DNA of 23,216 nt from Spirochaetaceae bacterium (GTDB taxonomy: Bacteria; Spirochaetota; Spirochaetia; PWKH01): the NCBI GenBank assembly GCA_003557605.1, contig PWNW01000118.1, positions 1-23,216 on the forward strand, read 5' to 3'. The first letter of the stretch is position 1, and every line of letters starts with the position of its first letter. Below, in pieces: positions 1 through 5,752 of this stretch. Under the pieces are notes generated by a model that saw only the letters and a program-made list of their open reading frames with translations, had not been told where the DNA came from and made no database searches. Position numbers and translations under genes: made by a program.

Positions 1-247
1 AGTGATATATCAATGAGGCGACAGTGTGCTCATCTGCCTGTGCAAGCTGCTGCGGTGTATCTGCATATGCAAAGAGCCTGCGGGAGGAGGCCAAAGTGAC
101 CGGATCCTTTGTTCTCAGGGAGATCAAGGTTGAAATAAGGATATGAAAGGGGTCCTTGAAGCTGCTTTGTATCTGCTGGATCGAAGGGGCTGATGCCCCG
201 GCAATGCTCTTCTGTATGAGGAGAAACACTTCAACAGCTGATTTCAT
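1..247 (-). CDS. nth: Endonuclease III family DNA glycosylase/AP lyase, N-terminal part (runs off left edge)
   Basis: Base-excision repair enzyme that removes oxidised pyrimidines and nicks abasic sites. Only the first 82 codons are in the window, read leftwards from an ATG at 247. The segment DPFHILISTLISLRTKDPVT, followed by a helix reaching RRLFAYADTP, is the typical N-terminal helical core of Nth proteins, where the family reads roughly PFE-LI-T-LS-RTKD-VT. The helix-hairpin-helix, the catalytic Lys/Asp and the iron-sulfur cysteines would lie outside the window, so activity cannot be judged. An in-frame TAG just upstream of the ATG limits the start to 247 or downstream. There is no well-placed Shine-Dalgarno site; a promoter-like pair ends 6 nt before the ATG. 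It is divergent from aroF-pheA. Family assignment is from remembered sequence pattern. Confidence 0.8.
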   Translation of the reverse strand, partial: MKSAVEVFLLIQKSIAGASAPSIQQIQSSFKDPFHILISTLISLRTKDPVTLASSRRLFAYADTPQQLAQADEHTVASLIYH

Positions 248-253
248 AGATGT

Positions 254-283
254 TATCTATTCAAAGCTCCAGGAAAATGTCAA
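254..283 (-). promoter_or_regulatory. Putative promoter of nth
   Basis: On the minus strand a perfect TTGACA (283-278), an 18-nt spacer and TAGATA (259-254) are followed 6 nt later by the nth ATG. The -10 match is weak (first T, second A, fourth A). If used, transcription would begin at or next to the start codon. Confidence 0.4.
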
Positions 284-298
284 GAAAGCATCTTGACA
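278..298. repeat. Inverted repeat TGTCAAG-N7-CTTGACA between nth and aroF-pheA
   Basis: Perfect 7-bp arms at 278-284 and 292-298 with spacer AAAGCAT. Each arm contains an outward-facing TTGACA -35 hexamer, one for each divergent gene. This may be nothing more than two back-to-back promoters, or it may be an operator over both -35 boxes. Confidence 0.6.
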
Positions 299-321
299 CA
301 AAGGAGCAATATCCCTAGGTT
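293..321 (+). promoter_or_regulatory. Putative promoter of aroF-pheA
   Basis: TTGACA (293-298), 17-nt spacer, TAGGTT (316-321), then 7 nt to the ATG at 329. The -35 is perfect; the -10 matches consensus only at T1, A2 and T6. This arrangement would give a leaderless or near-leaderless transcript. Confidence 0.4.
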
Positions 322-328
322 TCTCTCT

Positions 329-2230
329 ATGATAATCGTACTTGAGCAAAAAATCAGTGAAGAGAAGAAGGCACATATCCGGGAATTCCTTGAAAAGAGA
401 GGCTACCGGGTGCGGGAAATTGTCGGTGAGGTTGAGACCATCTTCGGCGCCGTCGGCACCCCCGGAATGGATCTCAGGGAAGTTGAACTGCTTGACGGGG
501 TTTCCAAGGTGGTACCCATCACCAGGCCCTACAAGCTGGCCTCACGGGAGCTCAAGCGTGAGGATACCGTGGTGTCTGTTGGCCCGGTGAAGATCGGCGG
601 GAATCGGGTGGCGGTGATCGCCGGTCCCTGCGGAATTGAGTCACGGCAGCAGATATTCGATGTGGCAGAGGCAGTCAGCCGTGCCGGCGCAGTGATTCTC
701 CGGGGCGGCGCATTTAAGCCCCGTACATCTCCCTATGCCTTCCAGGGTCTTGGTGAGGAGGGACTTCGGTATATGAAGGAGGCAGGAGAAGCCTTCGGAC
801 TGCCCATTACCTCAGAAATTACCAGCCCCGCATATGTCGACATGATGAGGGAGTATGTCGATGCCTTTCAGATCGGGGCCAGAAATATGCAGAACTTTGA
901 ACTGCTGAAGGCGGTTGGCGCTGCAGGGCTCCCGGTTATACTGAAAAGGGGACTTGCAGCAACCATCGAAGAGTGGCTGATGGCCGCTGAGTACCTGATG
1001 GCCCATGGCACTGACCATGTTGTGCTCTGTGAACGGGGAATCAGGACCTTTGAACGGTATACCAGAAACACTCTGGACCTCAGCGCAATACCGGTGGTGA
1101 AAAAACTGAGCCATCTTCCTGTCATTGTAGATCCGAGCCATGCCACCGGACTTCGGGCAAAGGTGCCCCCCATGGGCCTTGCAGCAGTGGCCGCAGGTGC
1201 GGACGGACTGATGGTTGAGGTGCATACTGATCCTGACAACGCCCTTTCTGACGGGCCCCAGTCCCTCTTTCCTGAGCAGTTTGAAAAACTCATGCGTGAT
1301 ATCCAGGCATTGACTCCTGTGCTGGGAAAATCCATTGAGCATATTCCGAGGAAGAAAGAACCCGTTGAGCTCCATAGCTCTGCAAAGACGTCGGGCATGG
1401 ACCGTGCGGCATTCCAAGGAGTCCATGGTGCCTACAGCGAAGAGGCGTTGAAGCGGTATTTCCGTGAAGAGTATGAACCGGCTGCCTGCAGAAGCTTTCG
1501 GGACGTATTTGAAGAAGTTGCCTCCGGTGCTTCACATTTCGGCATCATTCCGGTGGAAAATTCCCTTGCCGGGGTGATCAACGAGAACCTTGACCTGCTG
1601 CTCAGGTATCCTGCATGCCGGGTAGTGGGGGAGACGGAAATTCGCATAATTCACAGCTTGATAGCAAAGCCGGGCACGCAGATTTCTGATGTGAAGAAAG
1701 TGTACTCCCACCCCCAGGGACTGGCGCAGTGCGAGGAGTTTCTTGATTCCCTTCCCGGTGTGCAGCGGATCCCCTTCTTCGATACCGCAGGGGCGGTTGC
1801 CCATGTGGCAGAGATCACTGATCCCCAGGCAGCAGCCATTGCAGGAAGCGCCGCTGCAGATTATTACGGACTTGAGGTGCTCAAGGAGGGCATTGAAACC
1901 AATCCGAGGAACTACACCCGTTTTTATGTAATAACCCGGGAGGAGCATGCTGATTCCGTGGTTGACATCTCCAAGGCTGCACGGGTCATTATGGTCTTCT
2001 CTACCCCCGATGAGCCCGGAGCACTCTTCAAGTGCCTGAAAATTCTTGCAGAGAACGGCATGAATATGAAGAAGCTTGAATCCAGGCCGATTCATGGAAA
2101 ACCCTGGGAGTATATGTTCTTTATTGAGTCTGAAATTCCCGATGTGAAGTCCTGCAGTACCGCCTGCGAACAGCTTCGGGAGGTATCAGTAGACTTCCGG
2201 GTGCTCGGAATGGTTGAAGGTGTGCGCTGA
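329..2230 (+). CDS. Bifunctional DAHP synthase (type I-beta) / prephenate dehydratase with ACT domain
   Basis: A 633-residue fusion. Residues 1-80 form the ferredoxin-like N-terminal domain of AroF-type DAHP synthases. Residues 85-335 are the catalytic barrel, with GPC at 99-101 (metal ligand Cys101), KPRTSPYAFQG at 130-140 and DPSHATG at 268-274 (metal ligand His271). A linker leads to a prephenate dehydratase at about 362-540, with PVENSLAGV, SHPQGLA and the catalytic TRF at 530-532. The C-terminal ACT domain (about 552-630) keeps the phenylalanine-binding ESRP motif at 584-587. The protein therefore joins PEP + erythrose-4-phosphate condensation to phenylpyruvate formation; no chorismate mutase domain is visible. 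Start: an in-frame TTG at 293 exists but is the -35-like TTGACA; the family begins MIIVL, which fits ATG 329. It is followed after 11 nt by the DUF4416 gene. Phenylalanine feedback through the ACT domain is inferred. Confidence 0.93.
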   Translation: MIIVLEQKISEEKKAHIREFLEKRGYRVREIVGEVETIFGAVGTPGMDLREVELLDGVSKVVPITRPYKLASRELKREDTVVSVGPVKIGGNRVAVIAGPCGIESRQQIFDVAEAVSRAGAVILRGGAFKPRTSPYAFQGLGEEGLRYMKEAGEAFGLPITSEITSPAYVDMMREYVDAFQIGARNMQNFELLKAVGAAGLPVILKRGLAATIEEWLMAAEYLMAHGTDHVVLCERGIRTFERYTRNTLDLSAIPVVKKLSHLPVIVDPSHATGLRAKVPPMGLAAVAAGADGLMVEVHTDPDNALSDGPQSLFPEQFEKLMRDIQALTPVLGKSIEHIPRKKEPVELHSSAKTSGMDRAAFQGVHGAYSEEALKRYFREEYEPAACRSFRDVFEEVASGASHFGIIPVENSLAGVINENLDLLLRYPACRVVGETEIRIIHSLIAKPGTQISDVKKVYSHPQGLAQCEEFLDSLPGVQRIPFFDTAGAVAHVAEITDPQAAAIAGSAAADYYGLEVLKEGIETNPRNYTRFYVITREEHADSVVDISKAARVIMVFSTPDEPGALFKCLKILAENGMNMKKLESRPIHGKPWEYMFFIESEIPDVKSCSTACEQLREVSVDFRVLGMVEGVR

Positions 2231-2241
2231 GGAGCGGTGCT

Positions 2242-2766
2242 ATGGGAACTGTCCAGTCCTTTCGTCCCCATCTTCTGATTGCGGGAATGCTCTCGGCGCT
2301 TCCTTCAGCAGAACAGGAAGCCGAGGATGCCCTGACGCACCGTTTCGGGCCGGTACTGCGAAGGACCGAAAAGATCGACTTCACCTTTACCCGATACTAT
2401 GCCCGTGAAATGGGGGAGTCCCTTCAGCGCTTCTATCTGGTGTTCCAGAACCCCGTACAGCCTGATGAGCTTGCAGATATCAAGGGAGTAACCCAGGAAA
2501 TTGAACAGCGGTTATCGCGTGACGGGAAGAGGGTGATCAACATAGATCCCGGACTGCTTTCCCCGGGGAGGCTTATCCTTGCTACGGTAAAGGACCGGGA
2601 GCACAGGATACCGCTGAAAGACGGGATCTATGGTGAAGTGACTTTGATCTACATGCATGGAACCTATGAGCCCCTTCCCTGGACCTATGCAGACTACCGT
2701 GAGGAATCTGTCAGGCAGTTTTTTTCCGAGGTACGCAGGGAGATGTCTGAAGTTTTGAAGCAGTAG
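2242..2766 (+). CDS. DUF4416 family protein
   Basis: 174 residues, cytosolic, with no signal peptide or membrane segment. It matches the DUF4416 family as I remember it: a YYAREMGESLQR-like stretch, then ELADIKG, DGKRVINIDPGLLSP, LATVKDREHRIPL and a C-terminal GEVTLIYMHGTYEPLPWTYADY. The function of the family is unknown. It occurs in spirochaetes, deltaproteobacteria and thermophiles. The ATG at 2242 has GGAG at 2231-2234, which overlaps the aroF-pheA stop, so the two genes are probably translated from one message. There is no recognisable catalytic motif beyond conserved charged and aromatic residues, and context alone does not reveal its job. Confidence 0.85.
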   Translation: MGTVQSFRPHLLIAGMLSALPSAEQEAEDALTHRFGPVLRRTEKIDFTFTRYYAREMGESLQRFYLVFQNPVQPDELADIKGVTQEIEQRLSRDGKRVINIDPGLLSPGRLILATVKDREHRIPLKDGIYGEVTLIYMHGTYEPLPWTYADYREESVRQFFSEVRREMSEVLKQ

Positions 2767-2781
2767 CGGGGTTTTTCCGTT

Positions 2782-2805
2782 ATTTCCTCTATATACGGAG
2801 GAAAT
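2782..2805 (+). promoter_or_regulatory. Hairpin that would hide the ribosome-binding site of the lipoprotein gene
   Basis: ATTTCCTC (2782-2789) pairs perfectly with GAGGAAAT (2798-2805) around an 8-nt loop. The 3' arm contains most of the Shine-Dalgarno sequence GGAGGA (2797-2802), five bases before the ATG at 2810. It lies in the 43-nt gap after the DUF4416 gene and has no T-run, so it does not look like a terminator. Confidence 0.45.
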
Positions 2806-2809
2806 GCCT

Positions 2810-3580
2810 ATGAACATCATCAGAATCATATCCGTCGCACTGATGCTCTGCAGCTGCACCCTGGCGGAGCGGCACCGGGATATCGATGTCCTGCTTCCTG
2901 ACCCGTCTGCATGGACTGATGCAGGAATTGAGATGCCCTGGCATCAGCTGGAATGGCCGAAGCAGACAGGCGAAATTGAGAGGCTCCATGTGCCTGCGGG
3001 TACCAGGCGTGTGCGTATAACAGTTGAGAAGGGGTATGATGTGCCGATACTGGCCCGGCCCTTCGGTATCTGGAGCGGCCCAGGAGGGTTTTCGTCATTC
3101 CGTGACTCCGGTACAGTGGAGCTGAAACCATTTTACGGGCAGCTTGCTGAACTGCTTATTGACCTTTGGGCAACAGCACCTCGTCACTGCAGGGTGCTTT
3201 CTCTCAACTTCTGGAAGGAAAACCTTCTAAAGGCGGTTGCCCTAGATGACCAAGGAGATATACAATTGCAGAGCCTGGATGTCACGCAGGCACGGGGAAG
3301 CATACTGACAGGCCGGTTTCCCATGGATACTGTCAGGATGCTGCCGACAGTGAAGGCGGACATTCCGGACCTCCCCGTCGGCAGATGGGTCCTGCGCAGT
3401 GATCCTTCATCATGGTTTTTCCATGATGCTTCACGGGATGCGGTGTTTCTGCTGTCTTATCCCGGGTCCTACGTGTTTCTTCATGGATCGGGGGAACTGC
3501 TGCTGCACGTACTGACAGACTCCCGGGGAGAAGCATCCTGGATACTCAAGGAGCGTACCGATGGGAATGAGCAACAGTAA
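2810..3580 (+). CDS. Predicted lipoprotein of unknown function
   Basis: 256 residues; I do not recognise a family. The N-terminus has one Arg, a hydrophobic run (IISVALML) and a lipobox-like LCSC with Cys16 as the probable lipidated residue. Ser at -1 fits relaxed spirochaetal lipoboxes, although the signal is short and Cys14 is an alternative. The rest is soluble, rich in beta-type and aromatic residues, without repeats; a near-central stretch reads PFGIWSGPGGFSSF. The start at 2810 is preferred over ATG 2804 because GGAGG at 2797-2801 is 8 nt from the former and only 2 nt from the latter. It sits between the DUF4416 gene and a membrane-protein gene that it overlaps by 20 bp, so a cell-envelope role coupled to that protein is possible but inferred. 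Confidence 0.7.
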   Translation: MNIIRIISVALMLCSCTLAERHRDIDVLLPDPSAWTDAGIEMPWHQLEWPKQTGEIERLHVPAGTRRVRITVEKGYDVPILARPFGIWSGPGGFSSFRDSGTVELKPFYGQLAELLIDLWATAPRHCRVLSLNFWKENLLKAVALDDQGDIQLQSLDVTQARGSILTGRFPMDTVRMLPTVKADIPDLPVGRWVLRSDPSSWFFHDASRDAVFLLSYPGSYVFLHGSGELLLHVLTDSRGEASWILKERTDGNEQQ

Positions 3581-4448
3581 AACACGAGCACTGCTAACTG
3601 CAGCAGCAGTTTACCTGGCAGCATTCGCCGCTGCCGCTGCGGTTATTCTGACGCTGCCGGAAGAAATGTCCCCGCTGGTGAAGGTCCTTATCGCAGACCT
3701 TGCTGCAACGCTGGTGGTCTATGGGGCATCACGAATCTTTGGAAATGCTAGTCTCTATGATCCCTATTGGAGCGCTGCACCTCCGGTAATCTATCTCTAC
3801 TGGGCCGACGGAATGACGGCCCAAACAGCGATGCTGTTTTTCCTGCTGCTTATCTGGTCTGTCAGGCTGACTTGGAACTGGGCTCATCGCTGGAAGGGCA
3901 TGGATGACGAGGACTGGCGGTACCGGGAGTTCAGGGAACGTACCGGAAAATTCTTCCCCATGGTCGAGCTGTTCGGGATCATGATCTATCCCACGCTGCA
4001 GGTATTTATTGCCATGATACCCATCTATGTGCTTCTTGCAGCCCCTCCCGCGGAGTGTTCTCCCTGGATGGTCATCGGGCTTGCCGTGACTGCTTCAGGG
4101 ATCCTGCTGGAATATATTGCCGACATCCAGATGGACCGATTCAAGCAGTCCGGTACGGGAAGGATCATGAAATCGGGACTCTGGGGAGTTTCACGGCACC
4201 CCAATTACCTTGGAGAGCTGATGGTCTGGTTCGGTGCTGCCTTCTGCGCCCTTGCCAGCCCCTATGCATCGCTGCTGCTTCTGCTGTGCCCGCTTTCAAT
4301 GCTCCTGCTGTTTCTTTCTGTCTCCATTCCCTGGATTGAGAGAAAAATCCTTAAGACCAGGCCCGAATATGAAGAGGTGCAGCGGGAGATTTCCATGCTG
4401 ATTCCCTGGAAGAAAAAAACCCTCAGATCTGCTGAGGACAGAATATAA
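3561..4448 (+). CDS. DUF1295 membrane protein (steroid 5-alpha-reductase / ICMT-like fold)
   Basis: 295 residues with several hydrophobic helices (about 11-31, 40-59, 70-82, 88-104, 135-160, 168-188, 219-258), so an inner-membrane protein. RLTWNWAHRW at 102-111, an acidic loop with EDWRYREFRE, and RHPNYLGE at 212-219 are hallmarks of DUF1295, related to steroid 5-alpha-reductases and isoprenylcysteine carboxyl methyltransferases. In those relatives the HPxYxGE region binds cofactor (NADPH or SAM). Which cofactor is used here cannot be read from the sequence. AAGGAG at 3548-3553 lies 7 nt before the ATG, and the start overlaps the lipoprotein gene by 20 bp, implying translational coupling. The next gene encodes S-adenosylhomocysteine hydrolase, which gives mild support to a SAM-dependent methyltransferase role; that is inference. 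Confidence 0.82.
   Translation: MGMSNSKTRALLTAAAVYLAAFAAAAAVILTLPEEMSPLVKVLIADLAATLVVYGASRIFGNASLYDPYWSAAPPVIYLYWADGMTAQTAMLFFLLLIWSVRLTWNWAHRWKGMDDEDWRYREFRERTGKFFPMVELFGIMIYPTLQVFIAMIPIYVLLAAPPAECSPWMVIGLAVTASGILLEYIADIQMDRFKQSGTGRIMKSGLWGVSRHPNYLGELMVWFGAAFCALASPYASLLLLLCPLSMLLLFLSVSIPWIERKILKTRPEYEEVQREISMLIPWKKKTLRSAEDRI
4411..4437 (-). terminator. Terminator-like hairpin on the antisense strand within the DUF1295 gene
   Basis: Read on the minus strand, CCTCAG-CAGAT-CTGAGG (4437-4421) is followed by GTTTTTTTCT (4420-4411), a good intrinsic-terminator layout. No minus-strand gene lies upstream, and on the plus strand it encodes KKKTLRSAE. It could be chance from Lys-rich codons or could stop antisense transcription. 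Confidence 0.25.
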
Positions 4449-4449
4449 T
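4444..4449 (+). promoter_or_regulatory. Possible -10 box for ahcY
   Basis: A perfect TATAAT ends 19 nt before the ahcY ATG, overlapping the end of the DUF1295 gene. No convincing -35 hexamer lies 16-18 nt upstream. It may provide an internal promoter, so that ahcY can be expressed apart from the upstream operon. Confidence 0.35.
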
Positions 4450-4468
4450 ACGATGCGGAGGATTCTCT

Positions 4469-5716
4469 ATGAACAATGAAATACGTGACATTACCCTGGC
4501 TCCTTCGGGGCACAGGAAGATTGAATGGGTGAAACGCAATATGCCCATCCTCAGAAGCATGGAAGAGGAGTTTACTAGGACCAGGCCCTTTTGCGGGTAC
4601 CGGATTGCCCTCTCCATACATCTTGAAGCGAAGACTGCCTATCTATGCCGGGTGCTGGCGGCCGGGGGAGCGCAGATGTTTGTAACTGGGAGCAACCCCC
4701 TGTCCACCCAGGATGATATCGCAGCGGCCCTTGCTGAGGACGGTATGGAGGTGCATGCCTGGTATAATGCCTCACCCCAGGAATATGATCAGCATATTGC
4801 CAATACCCTGGAGAATGACTGCAGTATTATTATTGATGACGGCGGCGATCTTCTCAATATGCTTCACCGCAGGTTTCCTGAGAAAATCAAGCATGTAATC
4901 GGCGGCTGTGAAGAAACCACCACCGGCATCATTCGGCTGACGGCCATGGAAAAAGCCGGCAGGCTGAAATTCCCGATGGTGCTGGTGAACAATGCGCAAT
5001 GCAAGCATCTGTTTGACAACCGGTACGGTACGGGCCAGTCAGTAATTGACGCAGTAAACCGCACGACAAATCTGATCATGGCGGGAAAGGACGTAGTGGT
5101 AGCCGGATACGGATGGTGCGGCAAGGGCGTGGCCATGCGTGCGGCAGGAATGGGTGCCCGGGTAATTGTCACGGAGGTGAACCCGGTACGGGCCGTTGAA
5201 GCAGCCATGGACGGGTTTGATGTGATGCCGATGCAGGAAGCAGCTGCGGTAGGAGATCTCTTCATCACTGTTACCGGCTGCAGCGGGGTGATTGATGAGG
5301 ATGACTTCAAGGTTATGAAAAACGGAGCCGTACTGTGCAATGCCGGGCATTTCGATGTGGAGGTTGATGTTGCGAAGCTTGAAGAGATCTGCATAGAAAA
5401 GCAGCAGCAGCGTGACCACATTATGGGATACCGTCTTGATGAGCATCGGTGGGTCTATGTGATCGGGGAAGGCCGGTTAGTTAACCTTGCAGCAGGGGAC
5501 GGACATCCTGCGGAGATCATGGACATGAGCTTCGCCGTCCAGGCCCTCAGCGCCAAGTACCTGATAGAACATGCAGGAGAACTTACCGACATGCTGATAC
5601 AGGTCCCCCCGGAGGTTGACCAGGAGGTTGCAGAGAGAAAACTTGCTTCCATGGGAAAGAGCATCGATGACCTGACAGAAGAGCAGAAGACCTATCTCAG
5701 CAGTTATTCGGTGTAA
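4469..5716 (+). CDS. ahcY: S-adenosyl-L-homocysteine hydrolase (adenosylhomocysteinase), short type
   Basis: NAD-dependent cytosolic enzyme that splits S-adenosylhomocysteine into adenosine and homocysteine, relieving product inhibition of methyltransferases. 415 residues, the short form seen in archaea and Thermotoga rather than the longer proteobacterial form. Visible features are His51 in the N-terminal substrate domain, EETTTG at 148-153, and Lys179/Asp183/Asn184 of the KxxxDN motif. The Rossmann motif GYGWCGKG is at 213-220, where most bacteria have GYGDVGKG, and NAGHFDVEVD is at 291-300. The C-terminus ends DLTEEQKTYL plus a few residues. GGAGG lies 8 nt before the ATG at 4469. It is last in the plus-strand run, beside a possibly SAM-using membrane protein. 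Some archaeal members prefer S-inosylhomocysteine, which sequence alone cannot exclude here. Confidence 0.95.
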   Translation: MNNEIRDITLAPSGHRKIEWVKRNMPILRSMEEEFTRTRPFCGYRIALSIHLEAKTAYLCRVLAAGGAQMFVTGSNPLSTQDDIAAALAEDGMEVHAWYNASPQEYDQHIANTLENDCSIIIDDGGDLLNMLHRRFPEKIKHVIGGCEETTTGIIRLTAMEKAGRLKFPMVLVNNAQCKHLFDNRYGTGQSVIDAVNRTTNLIMAGKDVVVAGYGWCGKGVAMRAAGMGARVIVTEVNPVRAVEAAMDGFDVMPMQEAAAVGDLFITVTGCSGVIDEDDFKVMKNGAVLCNAGHFDVEVDVAKLEEICIEKQQQRDHIMGYRLDEHRWVYVIGEGRLVNLAAGDGHPAEIMDMSFAVQALSAKYLIEHAGELTDMLIQVPPEVDQEVAERKLASMGKSIDDLTEEQKTYLSSYSV

Positions 5717-5723
5717 AGATTCA

Positions 5724-5750
5724 CATATCCCGGGAATATCCCGGGATATG
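5724..5750. terminator. Bidirectional hairpin between convergent ahcY and leuS
   Basis: CATATCCCGGG (5724-5734) and CCCGGGATATG (5740-5750) form a perfect 11-bp stem with loop AATAT. It starts 7 nt after the ahcY stop and 2 nt beyond the leuS stop. T-tracts on either side are weak, so termination may be factor-assisted, but stem strength and position favour a shared terminator. Confidence 0.7.
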
Positions 5751-5752
5751 AC

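Noticed and set aside
293..328. TTG at 293 as the start of the DAHP synthase fusion
   Set aside because: It is the -35-like TTGACA, and the family N-terminus (MIIVL) begins at ATG 329.
812..1426. Long minus-strand open frame inside the aroF-pheA gene
   Set aside because: It is an antisense shadow of a strongly conserved coding region; it has no recognisable motifs.
4864..5421. 185-codon minus-strand open frame inside ahcY
   Set aside because: Low-complexity Ser/Thr-rich shadow of the NAD-binding domain coding strand.
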